64,000 bases of DNA from Mesorhizobium erdmanii USDA 3471 (GTDB lineage Bacteria > Pseudomonadota > Alphaproteobacteria > Rhizobiales > Rhizobiaceae). Within the stretch, counting starts at the first letter, position 1. Every line of letters begins with the position of its first letter. Where the stretch lies: the NCBI RefSeq assembly GCF_000472705.1, contig NZ_AXAE01000016.1:124001-188000 (forward strand). The letters run 5' to 3'. The notes beneath the pieces were generated by a model. The model ran no database searches. It was not told where the DNA came from and saw only the letters and a list, made by a program, of their open reading frames with translations. This document shows, one piece after another, positions 11,542 to 20,262 of the stretch. The translations under genes were made by a program, and so were the position numbers.

Positions 11542-12402
11542 ATGCCCTTTGCCCTGCTGAAAGACCGCGCGCTCATCTTCGTCTCCGGCCCGGACGCCGA
11601 GCACTTTCTGCAAAATATCCTGACCACCGATCTCGATACGCTTGGCGCCGGCGAAGCCAAGCCCGGCGCTCTGTTGACGCCGCAAGGCAAGATCCTGTTC
11701 GATTTCCTGATCTCGCGTGCCGGTGAGAACGCCTTCCGGCTCGAATGCCGGACCGACATTTCAGATGATTTCATTCACCGACTGACGCTCTACAAGCTTC
11801 GCGCCAAGGTCGAGATTGCCAAGTCGGAACAAGCGCTTGTCGCTATCATGTGGGGAAAAGAGTCAATCGCCTCAGAAAGCGATTCAACAGCGGTTGCCGA
11901 CCGGCGCTTTCGCGACGAAAGCGTCATGCGCTCCTATGCCGGCGCTGCAGACGCCGGCGACATCGCCGCGTGGCAGGCCTTCCGCATCGCCCACGGCATC
12001 GCCGAAAGCGGTGCCGATTATGCGTTGGGAGACGCCTTCCCGCATGACGTGCTGCTCGACGAGACAGGCGGCGTCGGCTTCAGGAAAGGCTGCTATGTCG
12101 GCCAGGAAGTCGTCTCGCGCATGCAGCATCGCGGCACCGCAAGGCGGCGCGTGCTGATTGTCCAGGCCGGACTTCCCCTGCCGGCTTCCGGCACCGAACT
12201 GACGGTCGAGGGACGGTCGGTCGGCACGCTCGGCTCAAGTGCCGGCACGTCAGGGCTTGCCATTGCCCGCATCGACAGGGTCAAGGCGGCGCTGGACGCC
12301 GGCCAGCCGATCCTTGCCGGCGATGTGCCGGTGACGATGGCCATTCCCGCTTGGGCCAAATTCAATTTCCCGCAGGAATCCGTCAGCGCGGAGGAAGCCT
12401 GA
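11542..12402 (+). CDS. ygfZ: YgfZ/GcvT-fold folate-binding Fe-S cluster protein
   Basis: 286 aa. YgfZ (IBA57-like) proteins use tetrahydrofolate to help repair or assemble certain 4Fe-4S enzymes. The family signature is present as RKGCYVGQEVVSRMQHRG, with the conserved Cys in KGCYVGQE. The ATG at 11542 gives MPFALLKDRALIFVSGPDAE, aligning with the family N-terminus; a TTG nine codons upstream is less likely. Its stop overlaps the next start (TGATG at 12400-12404), so it is coupled to the HD hydrolase. It is divergent from the dihydroorotase, itself a metal enzyme but not an Fe-S one. Confidence 0.9.
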   Translation: MPFALLKDRALIFVSGPDAEHFLQNILTTDLDTLGAGEAKPGALLTPQGKILFDFLISRAGENAFRLECRTDISDDFIHRLTLYKLRAKVEIAKSEQALVAIMWGKESIASESDSTAVADRRFRDESVMRSYAGAADAGDIAAWQAFRIAHGIAESGADYALGDAFPHDVLLDETGGVGFRKGCYVGQEVVSRMQHRGTARRRVLIVQAGLPLPASGTELTVEGRSVGTLGSSAGTSGLAIARIDRVKAALDAGQPILAGDVPVTMAIPAWAKFNFPQESVSAEEA

Positions 12403-13037
12403 TGGCGGCGGACCGCGCCGGCGCGCCGCCACGCGCCTGGCAGCGCATGCTGTCCGGTCGCCGGCTCGACCTGCTCGACCCCTCGCCGCTGGACATCGAG
12501 ATCTCGGACATTGCGCATGGGCTTGCCCGCGTCGCCCGCTGGAACGGCCAAACCAGCGGCGAGCATGCCTTTTCGGTCGCCCAGCATTCGCTGCTGGTCG
12601 AAGCCCTGTTCAACGATCTGGTGCCGCAGGCTTCGGCGACCGACCGGCTCGCCGCCCTGCTGCACGACGCGCCTGAATATGTCATCGGCGACATGATCTC
12701 GCCGTTCAAGTCGGTGATGGGTGGCAGCTACAAGGATTGCGAATTGCGCTTGCAGCGCGCCATCCATCTGCGCTTCTCGCTGCCTCCCGAACCGGCCGCG
12801 GCGCTGCGCAGGGACATCAAGCGCGCCGACCAGATCGCCGCCTATTTCGAGGCGACGCTGCTTGCCGGCTTCTCGACCGCGGAAGCGACCGAATTCTTCG
12901 GCCGTCCACGTGGTTTTTCCGCCGAGCGTTTCGACTTCACGCCGCGCTCGGTGACCTCAGCGCAGAATGCGTTCCTCAAACGCTTTTCGACGCTTGAGAC
13001 GTCGCGGCACCCGGTTGCGACCTCGGTGTTAGGGTAG
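12402..13037 (+). CDS. HD-domain hydrolase (YfbR-like)
   Basis: 211 aa. The HD metal-binding pattern is intact: His in QHSLLVE, HD in LLHDAPEYVIGDM, and a later Asp in IKRADQIAAY. YfbR-type members dephosphorylate deoxynucleoside 5'-monophosphates; the substrate here is assumed from family. The first ~30 residues are a basic extension. The start ATG shares one base with the YgfZ stop, with GAGGAAG as the ribosome site. An open frame reaches 51 bases further upstream inside ygfZ, without support. Confidence 0.85.
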   Translation: MAADRAGAPPRAWQRMLSGRRLDLLDPSPLDIEISDIAHGLARVARWNGQTSGEHAFSVAQHSLLVEALFNDLVPQASATDRLAALLHDAPEYVIGDMISPFKSVMGGSYKDCELRLQRAIHLRFSLPPEPAAALRRDIKRADQIAAYFEATLLAGFSTAEATEFFGRPRGFSAERFDFTPRSVTSAQNAFLKRFSTLETSRHPVATSVLG

Positions 13038-13069
13038 AAAACGCTAAATTAACCGGTAGGGACAACAGT

Positions 13070-15244
13070 GTGGTGTTCGATCACGCACCGCAGGCGCGCC
13101 CTATGCCCGTCGTGGATGTCAAGGATGGTTCGGTCGTCCCGGAGCGGGTCGCCGAAGGCGTGGAGCGCTCGCGCCGCATGGAAGACGAGCTGCGCGAACA
13201 GAACGAACGCTTTTCAGCCGCTGTCGAGAACATGTCGCATGGCCTGTGCATGTTCGATGCCGACGAGCGCATGATCATCTGCAACGGCAACTACCTCAAG
13301 ATCTTCTGCCTCGACGCCAAGCTGATACGGCCGGGCATCCATTTCATCGACATCCTGCGGCACAGCGCCGACATCGGCATCGCCTCGCAAAGCGCCGACG
13401 AGCTCTATGCCATCCGCAAACCCTATATCGACCAGGCGAAGGCTTCGACCTACGAAGAGATGCTTTCGGATGGTCGCATCATCAGTATCTCGCACCGCCC
13501 TCTGGCCTTAGGCGGCTGGGTCTCGATCTACGAGGACATAACCGAACAACGACGCGCCGAGCAGGATCTCAAGGAGCAGCACCGCCGGTTCGACGCCGCG
13601 CTCGCCAACATGTCGCAAGGCCTGCTGATGTACGACGGAGACGGCAAGATGATCGTGCGCAACAGGCGTTTTCTCGAGCTCTACAACGTTACCGCGGCGG
13701 ACTTTCCCCTTGGAGCGACGCACCGCGACGCGCTCGAACGACTGCTGGAACTCGGCATCTACACGAAGATCGACGTCGACAGCGAAGTCGCCAAAACCGA
13801 AGCCTGCCTGGTAGCGGGGAAACCCCATTCGGCCTATCGCTATCTTGCCGACGGCAGGACGGTTCTGGTCACACGCCGGCCTATGAGCGGCGGCGGCTGG
13901 GTGGTGACCTTCGACGACGTCACCGAACGTCGCCGCACCGAGGAGCGCATGATCCATCTTGCGCATCACGACACGCTGACTGGACTGCCCAACCGCTCGA
14001 TGTTCCGCGAACGGCTCGACCTGGCACTGGAGGACACCACGGCACCACCGTTGGCAATCTTCTCGCTCGATCTAGACCGCTTCAAGGCGATCAACGACAC
14101 CTGGGGACATCCTGCCGGCGACTGGCTATTGAAAAGCGTGGCTGAGAGGCTGCAGCGTTGCCTGCGCAATGAGACGGACATCGTCGCCCGCTTCGGCGGC
14201 GACGAGTTCGTCGTCCTGCAGTTCAATTCCAGGGGTATCGCCGACGCCGAAAGACTGGCGAAGCGCATCGTCGAGGCGATCGCGAAACCGTTTCGCGACA
14301 GGAGCCGGGACATGCATGTCGGCATCAGCCTGGGCATCTCCATCTTCCCAGAAGACGGCAGGGACGCCGATACGCTGCTGAAGAATGCCGATACGGCGCT
14401 CTATCGGGCCAAGAGCGAAGGGAGAAACCTTTATCGTTTCTTTGAGCCCGCAATGGACGCCATAGTACAGGCCCGCCGGGCGCTCGAGGTCGACCTGGAG
14501 GCTGCGCTGCCGCGGCAGGAATTCGATCTCGATTTCCAGCCCATCATGAACATCGCCTCGGGCGAGATCATCGGCGCGGAGGCCTTGATGCGCTGGCATT
14601 CCCCGGCACGTGGCACCGTCGGGCCGGACCAATTCATTCCGGTTGCCGAAGAAACCGGCCTGATCGTGCCGCTTGGCGAGTGGGCGCTCAGAAAGGCCTG
14701 TGCGGCGGCGGCAAGCTGGCCTCCTGGGTTGCGCATCGCGGTCAATGTCTCGGCCGTTCAGCTCAAAAGCGGCGGGTTTGCCCGCAGCGTCATTTCTGCG
14801 CTGGCCTTTTCCGGCGTGCCGGCCGGACAGCTGGAGCTGGAGATCACCGAAACCGTGCTGATGGACGAGAGCAAGGCCGTGTTGAAGACGCTGCAGCAGT
14901 TGCGCGACCTCGGCATCCGCATCGCGCTGGATGATTTCGGCACCGGCTATTCCTCGCTCGGCTATCTCAGGCGTTTCCCGGTCGACAAGATCAAGATCGA
15001 CCGCTCCTTCATCCGCGACATGGGCAATCGCGACACGGCGGCGATCGTCCGCACCATTATCGGGCTCGGCACCGAGCTTGGCATTGTCGTCACCGCCGAG
15101 GGCGTCGAGACCGAGGAGCAACTCGACATGCTGCGTGACAATGGCTGTGTCGAGGCGCAGGGCTATCTGATCGGCGTGCCGTCGAAGGCAGCGGACATCG
15201 TTCGGCTGCTGAAGTCGCGGGCGTGGCACAGCCAAGCCGGCTGA
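13070..15244 (+). CDS. PAS-PAS-GGDEF-EAL cyclic-di-GMP signalling protein
   Basis: About 724 aa, probably cytoplasmic, with no membrane segment. Two PAS-like sensor domains of related sequence (~45-160 and ~170-290) both contain NMSHGL/NMSQGL. GGDEF (376-380) is intact, so diguanylate cyclase activity is possible; the upstream inhibitory site reads NETD rather than RxxD. The EAL domain begins with EAL (504-506) and keeps DDFGTGYSSLGY, KIKIDRSFI and AEGVE, so phosphodiesterase activity is also possible. Which activity dominates cannot be predicted. The start is a GTG at 13070 after TAGGGAC; an ATG at 13103 is an alternative. It ends 16 bases from the convergent desaturase. Confidence 0.92.
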   Translation: MVFDHAPQARPMPVVDVKDGSVVPERVAEGVERSRRMEDELREQNERFSAAVENMSHGLCMFDADERMIICNGNYLKIFCLDAKLIRPGIHFIDILRHSADIGIASQSADELYAIRKPYIDQAKASTYEEMLSDGRIISISHRPLALGGWVSIYEDITEQRRAEQDLKEQHRRFDAALANMSQGLLMYDGDGKMIVRNRRFLELYNVTAADFPLGATHRDALERLLELGIYTKIDVDSEVAKTEACLVAGKPHSAYRYLADGRTVLVTRRPMSGGGWVVTFDDVTERRRTEERMIHLAHHDTLTGLPNRSMFRERLDLALEDTTAPPLAIFSLDLDRFKAINDTWGHPAGDWLLKSVAERLQRCLRNETDIVARFGGDEFVVLQFNSRGIADAERLAKRIVEAIAKPFRDRSRDMHVGISLGISIFPEDGRDADTLLKNADTALYRAKSEGRNLYRFFEPAMDAIVQARRALEVDLEAALPRQEFDLDFQPIMNIASGEIIGAEALMRWHSPARGTVGPDQFIPVAEETGLIVPLGEWALRKACAAAASWPPGLRIAVNVSAVQLKSGGFARSVISALAFSGVPAGQLELEITETVLMDESKAVLKTLQQLRDLGIRIALDDFGTGYSSLGYLRRFPVDKIKIDRSFIRDMGNRDTAAIVRTIIGLGTELGIVVTAEGVETEEQLDMLRDNGCVEAQGYLIGVPSKAADIVRLLKSRAWHSQAG

Positions 15245-15260
15245 TGGCAGCGGCGCGAGG

Positions 15261-16151
15261 TCAGCGCAGCGTTTCCAGATATTTTTCATGGAAGCTGACA
15301 TAGCCCGGCTCGACCACCTTGAGATGCCGCTCGATCAGTGCGTGAAACCGCGGCAATTGATGAAACGGCACACCGGGATAGGCATGATGCTCGGCATGGA
15401 ACGGCATGTTCCAGGCCAGCTTGCGCACCACCCAATTGGTCAGCGTGGTTCTCGTGTTCTCCAGCATGTTGGCAACGAACGGACAGCGGCCGTGCTCGGC
15501 CAGGAGGTAGAGGCGCAGAAAGGGCTGACCGAGCAGAGCGGGAATGATCCAGACATAGACAAGCACAGTGAGCCGGAAATAGACGGAGAGCAGGATGACG
15601 ACGGCGTAGAAGGCTATCATGGCACGCGCCTCGGTCCGAACCTTGGGTCGGCCTTTCGGGGGCACATAGCTTTCCTCGCTGCCGCCGGCCGCATTGGCGT
15701 AGAGCGTCTTGAGATGACCCCACCACATCGGAATTCCTGAGACATGCACGAGATATTGCCGCAGCGTTTCCGGTTTGGGAAAAGCCAGTTCCGGATCGTT
15801 CTCGGGATCCTGGGTGAAGCGGTGATGGGCGAAATGGAAATAGCGGAACCAGTCGGCCGGCAACGCCAGCGCCAGGCTGCATACCCGCGCCACGGCATCG
15901 TTCAGCCACGGCGTCTCGAAGGCGGTGCGATGAACCGTCTCGTGCAGCAGCGTGAACAGGAAGACGATCAGGATGCCTTGCGGCAACATCAGCAGCGGCC
16001 AGAATGGCACCCTGGCTGCAATCAGCGATCCGATGATGACAATCGCCCCCCAGTGAGCGCCGAGTTGTACGAGACCCGCAGCGTCGGACTTGGCGGTCAG
16101 GCGACTGCGCTCTTGCGGGGTCAATGACGCGATTATCTGGCGATGGTCCAT
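15261..16151 (-). CDS. Membrane fatty acid desaturase family protein
   Basis: 296 aa. The three histidine boxes of membrane di-iron desaturases are present: HETVH (70-74), HFAHH (106-110) and HAEHH (252-256). Hydrophobic segments around residues 34-70, 85-100 and 180-215 fit a four-helix inner-membrane core. The family includes acyl-lipid desaturases, carotenoid-modifying enzymes and others; the substrate is open. It is divergent from the LysR gene at 16265, and the 113-bp gap contains a likely operator, so it may be the LysR target. Confidence 0.85.
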   Translation of the reverse strand: MDHRQIIASLTPQERSRLTAKSDAAGLVQLGAHWGAIVIIGSLIAARVPFWPLLMLPQGILIVFLFTLLHETVHRTAFETPWLNDAVARVCSLALALPADWFRYFHFAHHRFTQDPENDPELAFPKPETLRQYLVHVSGIPMWWGHLKTLYANAAGGSEESYVPPKGRPKVRTEARAMIAFYAVVILLSVYFRLTVLVYVWIIPALLGQPFLRLYLLAEHGRCPFVANMLENTRTTLTNWVVRKLAWNMPFHAEHHAYPGVPFHQLPRFHALIERHLKVVEPGYVSFHEKYLETLR

Positions 16152-16235
16152 CGGATTCGATCCACGCTGGCGATTTGATGAGATCCACTCTAGTTGGTGA
16201 AAAAGCTTTCCAAAAACGACGATTCCTGCAATTTG

Positions 16236-16252
16236 GATAAGCTGATCTTATC
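16236..16252. promoter_or_regulatory. Candidate LysR operator
   Basis: GATAAG-CTGAT-CTTATC is a perfect 6-bp inverted repeat with a 5-bp spacer, 12 bases before the LysR start and in the gap shared with the divergent desaturase. Its dyad form fits LysR-type sites, but assignment to this regulator is inference. Confidence 0.5.
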
Positions 16253-16264
16253 TATCGGGCGATC

Positions 16265-17182
16265 ATGGCCACATCTCCATCCTTGAAAGGACTTCAGGCT
16301 TTCGAGGCGGCGGCCCGCACAGGCAGCTTTGCCGCGGCGGCGGAAGAGCTTTCCGTTTCGGCCGCCGCGATCAGCCAGCTCATCCGCACCGTCGAGCAGC
16401 AGATGGGCCGCAAGCTGTTCCATCGGGTCAACCGCAAGGTCATGCTCACGGAGGCCGGCGTGGAAATGCTGCCACGGCTGACCATGGCCTTCCAGGAAAT
16501 CGGCAGCGTCTCGCGCGAATTGGGCGGCGATGCTTTTCGCCCGCGCCTGGTGGTGTCGGTGCCGCCATCCATGGCCATGGGCTGGCTTTCGCAACGCCTC
16601 GCCGGCTTCGTTGCCAGCCACGGCGCCGCTGACATATCGCTGCGAGGTGACGACGATCCGGTGCCCTTTGACCGCGACCTGATCGACGTCAGGCTTTCCT
16701 ATGGTCCGCATTATCGCGAGCACCCGACCGAGGACATCGTGCGGGACGCCGTCTATCCCGTCTGCGCGCCAAGGCTTGCCGCCGCAATCAAGGCTGATGA
16801 CGGTGCGCTCGGCGGGCTGCCGCTGATCCATACCGACTGGGGTCCGACCGGCGCGTCGTTTCCGTCATGGCGCAACTGGTTCGAGGCTGCCGGTATCCAG
16901 CCCGGCCGGGCAGCGCAGCGTGGCCTTTCGGCCAACTCGTCGCGTGCGGCCCTCGACCTCGCCATTTCGGGGCTCGGCGTGGCGCTGGCGCAAGGGGTCT
17001 ATTGCGCCGAGGCGCTGGAGGACGGCAGGCTGGTTCGGCCCGCTGTCAGGGCGATCGCGCTGCGCCAGCCCTATTGCCTGACTGTCCCGGAGCGCAGCTC
17101 AGGGCGCGATGTCGTGGCGGCCTTCCGCGATTGGCTGATCGACGAATGCCGGCGCGTGGTGGGCTCGCCGGTGCTGCGTTAA
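16265..17182 (+). CDS. LysR-family regulator (GcvA-like)
   Basis: 305 aa. The N-terminal winged helix reads LKGLQAFEAAARTGSFAAAA with ELSVSAAAISQLIRTVEQQM as the recognition region; the rest is a type-2 periplasmic-binding-like effector domain. Spacing and wording of the DNA-binding region resemble GcvA-type regulators, which often control a neighbouring divergent gene. Here that is the fatty acid desaturase 113 bp away, with an inverted repeat between them. The effector is unknown. Its end is 16 bases from the convergent DUF3303 gene. Confidence 0.88.
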   Translation: MATSPSLKGLQAFEAAARTGSFAAAAEELSVSAAAISQLIRTVEQQMGRKLFHRVNRKVMLTEAGVEMLPRLTMAFQEIGSVSRELGGDAFRPRLVVSVPPSMAMGWLSQRLAGFVASHGAADISLRGDDDPVPFDRDLIDVRLSYGPHYREHPTEDIVRDAVYPVCAPRLAAAIKADDGALGGLPLIHTDWGPTGASFPSWRNWFEAAGIQPGRAAQRGLSANSSRAALDLAISGLGVALAQGVYCAEALEDGRLVRPAVRAIALRQPYCLTVPERSSGRDVVAAFRDWLIDECRRVVGSPVLR

Positions 17183-17198
17183 CCGGTCAGGCTCCTGT

Positions 17199-17471
17199 TC
17201 AGAGGTGCCCGCTCAAGGCTGTCACCATATCCTTGTTGGTCGCCACCGGAATGATCTCGAACTCGACAAGATCAGCCCATTCGATGACCCAGCGCTGCAG
17301 CAGGGTAGCGTCGTCCGTCTCCACCAGCAGGAAGCAGCGGCTCATATCCGCCGCGATCCAGGAGTGGTGCACGACAAGCTCATCGGGCTTCAGGCGGCCG
17401 CGATCGCGAAAACGGCGGTAGATATCCTTGCGGTCGCAGCCGGTGAAGTCCTCGATGACAATGAACTGCAT
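17199..17471 (-). CDS. DUF3303-family small protein
   Basis: 90 aa. It begins MQFIVIEDFTGCDRKDIYRR and has a central HHSWIAADMSRCFLLVETDD, matching the DUF3303 pattern, thought to adopt a ferredoxin-like fold. No function is established for the family. A strong AAGGGGA ribosome site precedes the ATG. It lies 18 nt after the RimK-like gene on the same strand and is probably the third gene of that operon; this is the main clue to its role. Confidence 0.75.
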   Translation of the reverse strand: MQFIVIEDFTGCDRKDIYRRFRDRGRLKPDELVVHHSWIAADMSRCFLLVETDDATLLQRWVIEWADLVEFEIIPVATNKDMVTALSGHL

Positions 17472-17489
17472 GGTTTCCCCTTGGTTGGA

Positions 17490-18953
17490 TTACCGCCCCG
17501 GCCGGTCGAGCCGCTCGAGGAACCACTGTGTCAGCCGCACCCAGACCTCGTCCTTCTCGCCGGAATCCTCCCAGCCATGGTCGAGATTGGGGTTGTCGTT
17601 GACCTCGATGACGAAGACGCCGTCCTTGGTCTCCTTGAGGTCGACGCCGTAGAGGCCATCGCCGATGCAGCGCGCCGCCTTGACCGCGGTCTCGACGACA
17701 TGGGCCGGCGTCTCCTTCAGCGTGAACGTCTTGATGCCGCCCTGGTCGGGCTTGCCGTTGGCCTTGTGGTTGACGATCTGCCAGTGCTTCTTGGCCATCA
17801 GATAATGCACGGCGAACAGCGGCTGGCCGCCGAGCACGCCGACGCGCCAGTCATATTCGGTCGGAATGAATTTCTGGGCGATCAGAAGGTCGGAATCCTC
17901 CAGCCATTCGGTTGCAAGTTGCGTCAGTTCCTCCAGGTTCGCGCATTTCTTGACACCGCGCGAGAAGGACGAATCCGGGATCTTCAGCACCAGCGGAAAA
18001 CCCAGTGTCTGTGCCGCGAGTTCAAAATCCGAAGTGCCGGCGATCATCACCGTCGGCGGCACCGGCACCTTGTTGTAGGTCATCAGTTCGTTGAGATAGA
18101 CCTTGTTGGTGCAACGGATCATCGACAGTGGATCGTCTATGACCGGCATGCCTTCCTGCTGGGCGCGGCGGGCGAACCGATAGGTGTGGTTGGAGATCGA
18201 GGTCGTCTCGCGGATGAACAGCGCATCGTAGTTCGCGAGCTTGGCGAGATCCTTCCTGGTGATCGGCTCGATTTCGACGCCCATCTTCTCGGCGATCTTG
18301 GCCCAGTAGCGCAACGACGAGATTTCCGACGGCGGCAACTCCTCATGCGGATCGACCAGCGTGGCGAAAGTGTAGCGCGCCGGCGTGCGCCCCTTGGTGT
18401 CGCGCCATTCGCGGTTGGTGTAGGTCTCCAGGCACTGGATGAAGCTCTTCTCTTCGTCCTCGGTCATGCGGGCCAAGGGATGGAAGCCGATCTTGCGGAT
18501 CGATGCCCATTCGGCGCTGTCCTTGATATGGACCTCGAGCGCCGGTGCCCGGAACCAGTCGAACAACAGCTTGGCGAAACGGTCCCAGACTTTCGAGGGG
18601 CCAATGCCGAAGAAGATGCAGACCTTGGCCGGAAAGGCGCCGCCGAGATCCTTGCGGCATTTGTTGAGCGCCAGTTCCAGTTCCGGCAGCGCATGCTCGT
18701 AGAGCTTGCGCTCCGACAGGTCGATCATCGTCTCGACGGTCGGGATGACCTTGTGGCCGCGCGAACTCGCCAGCAGCGAGGCATAGTAGCCGCGGCTCTG
18801 GTAGCCATAGTTGTTCGACAGGTTGATGACCTTCGGCCGCTGGCCGCGAAACAGCGCCGGATGCGCGAGATAGTCGCGATTGGTGATGATCTTGTGCGGT
18901 GTCGCCACCTGGTCGAGATCGCTCTGCCGGCCGGTAAGGATGACCCAGGTCAT
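17490..18953 (-). CDS. RimK-like ATP-grasp ligase with a long N-terminal domain
   Basis: 487 aa. The C-terminal half (~270-470) is an ATP-grasp domain: Lys324 in PLVLKIPDSSFSRG, DWRVGVLGGQ (369-377) and EVNDNPNLD with metal ligands Glu450 and Asn452. RimK-family enzymes form amide bonds, for example adding glutamate to ribosomal protein S6. This protein is far longer than the ~300 aa RimK because of a ~230-residue N-terminal domain that I cannot assign. Its ATG overlaps the stop of the GNAT/C39 gene (ATGA), so the two are made together. The acceptor and the amino acid added are unknown; modification of a protein, peptide or small metabolite are all open. Confidence 0.88.
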   Translation of the reverse strand: MTWVILTGRQSDLDQVATPHKIITNRDYLAHPALFRGQRPKVINLSNNYGYQSRGYYASLLASSRGHKVIPTVETMIDLSERKLYEHALPELELALNKCRKDLGGAFPAKVCIFFGIGPSKVWDRFAKLLFDWFRAPALEVHIKDSAEWASIRKIGFHPLARMTEDEEKSFIQCLETYTNREWRDTKGRTPARYTFATLVDPHEELPPSEISSLRYWAKIAEKMGVEIEPITRKDLAKLANYDALFIRETTSISNHTYRFARRAQQEGMPVIDDPLSMIRCTNKVYLNELMTYNKVPVPPTVMIAGTSDFELAAQTLGFPLVLKIPDSSFSRGVKKCANLEELTQLATEWLEDSDLLIAQKFIPTEYDWRVGVLGGQPLFAVHYLMAKKHWQIVNHKANGKPDQGGIKTFTLKETPAHVVETAVKAARCIGDGLYGVDLKETKDGVFVIEVNDNPNLDHGWEDSGEKDEVWVRLTQWFLERLDRPGR

Positions 18954-20056
18954 TGTGTGTCGCGCTTCCCCAAAGTGATGGCGGCACGCAGTCCGTCGCG
19001 GCCGAACTGCGCCATGTTCATGAAGATGCCGTAGGGCACTGGAATGTTGGCGGCATCAAGGATGGTTTCCTGCCTTTCGTCCTCGACCCAGGGATCGTGG
19101 ATCAGAATATGGTCGCCATCATCGCCAATGGCCAGTACCCAATGCGGCACCTTCTTGCCGAACATCAGGAAGCCGCTGATCAGCACCAGCACCAGTTTTC
19201 CCCCAGCGATCGCGGTTCTGATGTCGTCGATGGTGAAGGGGCGGTAATTCACCGGGATGCCGTAAAGTTCCGCGCGGCGGCGGAAGTCGACCTGGGCCAG
19301 TTCCATCACTCGGCGCTTGTCCTCGCTGCGCACCGATTGCAGGAACAACGCGCCGTAAAAGGAAACAAAAACCTCGGCAGCGAGCCCGCTTTCGTACCCG
19401 GAAACAGCGAGGCCGAACGGCTCACAGCCACCCGGTCCCGACATCATGAAGACGGTCGTGGCCTCCCGCCAGAGGCGGATTTCCATCACCGGGTCGGGCA
19501 CGAAGCCTCTGTCGAAATTAGCCATGGCCATCATCAGGCAGCATGGGCCGCAGGTGAATTCGCAGGTCTGCTGATAGAACGGCACCCTGGTTGCGATCGG
19601 AATGTCGCCGCGCAGGGTCTTCTCATAGCGAAGCGCCGTCTCGCCATCCGCGTAATAGCCCGGCTCGCGGCCAATCTTGCGGTAACCGGCCTGCTCGTAG
19701 ATGCGGATGGCGCGGTCATTGTCCTCGCGCACTTCGAGTCGCAACATCATGCGATCATGTTCGAAGGCGGCGTCCTCCGCCGAGCCCAGCAGCATGCGGC
19801 CCACACCCAGCCCGCCAAAAAACGGGCCTGTGGCTATGGAGTAAAGCCGCGCCACCCCACTGCCCTTGCGAAACAGCACGATAGCGTAGCCGGCGACGCG
19901 GCCATCGACTTCAGCGACCAAGGTCTCGGCCGTCTCGCGCTCAATGAACAGACGAAAGGAGCGACGGGAGATGCGATCGCTCGAGAAAACGGCTTTCTCG
20001 ATCGCGGCGAGATCATCGACGTCAGACGCGCGGGCCGTGCGGATCTCGGCAGGCAT
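18950..20056 (-). CDS. GNAT acetyltransferase fused to a C39-like peptidase
   Basis: 368 aa, two domains. Residues 1-147 are a RimI-like GNAT domain, with the acetyl-CoA loop in FFGGLGVGRMLL (79-90) and YEQAGYRKIGR near its end. Residues ~155-350 resemble a papain-fold C39 peptidase: Gln163, nucleophile Cys169 in TCGPCC, His305 in VPHWVLAIGDD and Asp321 in IHDPW form a complete set. There is no signal peptide or membrane segment, unlike the peptidase domains of bacteriocin exporters, so it should work in the cytoplasm. It is coupled to the RimK-like ligase by a 4-bp overlap. Together they suggest a pathway that ligates, acetylates and trims a peptide or protein tail; this is inference. Confidence 0.85.
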   Translation of the reverse strand: MPAEIRTARASDVDDLAAIEKAVFSSDRISRRSFRLFIERETAETLVAEVDGRVAGYAIVLFRKGSGVARLYSIATGPFFGGLGVGRMLLGSAEDAAFEHDRMMLRLEVREDNDRAIRIYEQAGYRKIGREPGYYADGETALRYEKTLRGDIPIATRVPFYQQTCEFTCGPCCLMMAMANFDRGFVPDPVMEIRLWREATTVFMMSGPGGCEPFGLAVSGYESGLAAEVFVSFYGALFLQSVRSEDKRRVMELAQVDFRRRAELYGIPVNYRPFTIDDIRTAIAGGKLVLVLISGFLMFGKKVPHWVLAIGDDGDHILIHDPWVEDERQETILDAANIPVPYGIFMNMAQFGRDGLRAAITLGKRDTQ

Positions 20057-20262
20057 GCGACTAGAGAAAACCTCGATTGGGTTGCGGAAACGGCCCGGTC
20101 AAAAGTGTCGCAAACACCGGCCGAAGCGCCGGTATTCATCAAGCGCTATCGCTCCTTGATTAGGGCCGAATTGTGACAGTTTCCGCGGCGGCAGGGAAGC
20201 GCGCCGGCTTTGAACAGGATCGCTGTTTTGAAGAGCCGCCGGCCACGAGAATTGTGCTCGGC

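Noticed and set aside
18950..20056. C39 peptidase as part of a bacteriocin export system
   Set aside because: There is no ABC transporter, no membrane segment and no double-glycine precursor gene nearby; fusion to a GNAT domain and coupling to a RimK-like ligase point to a cytoplasmic role.
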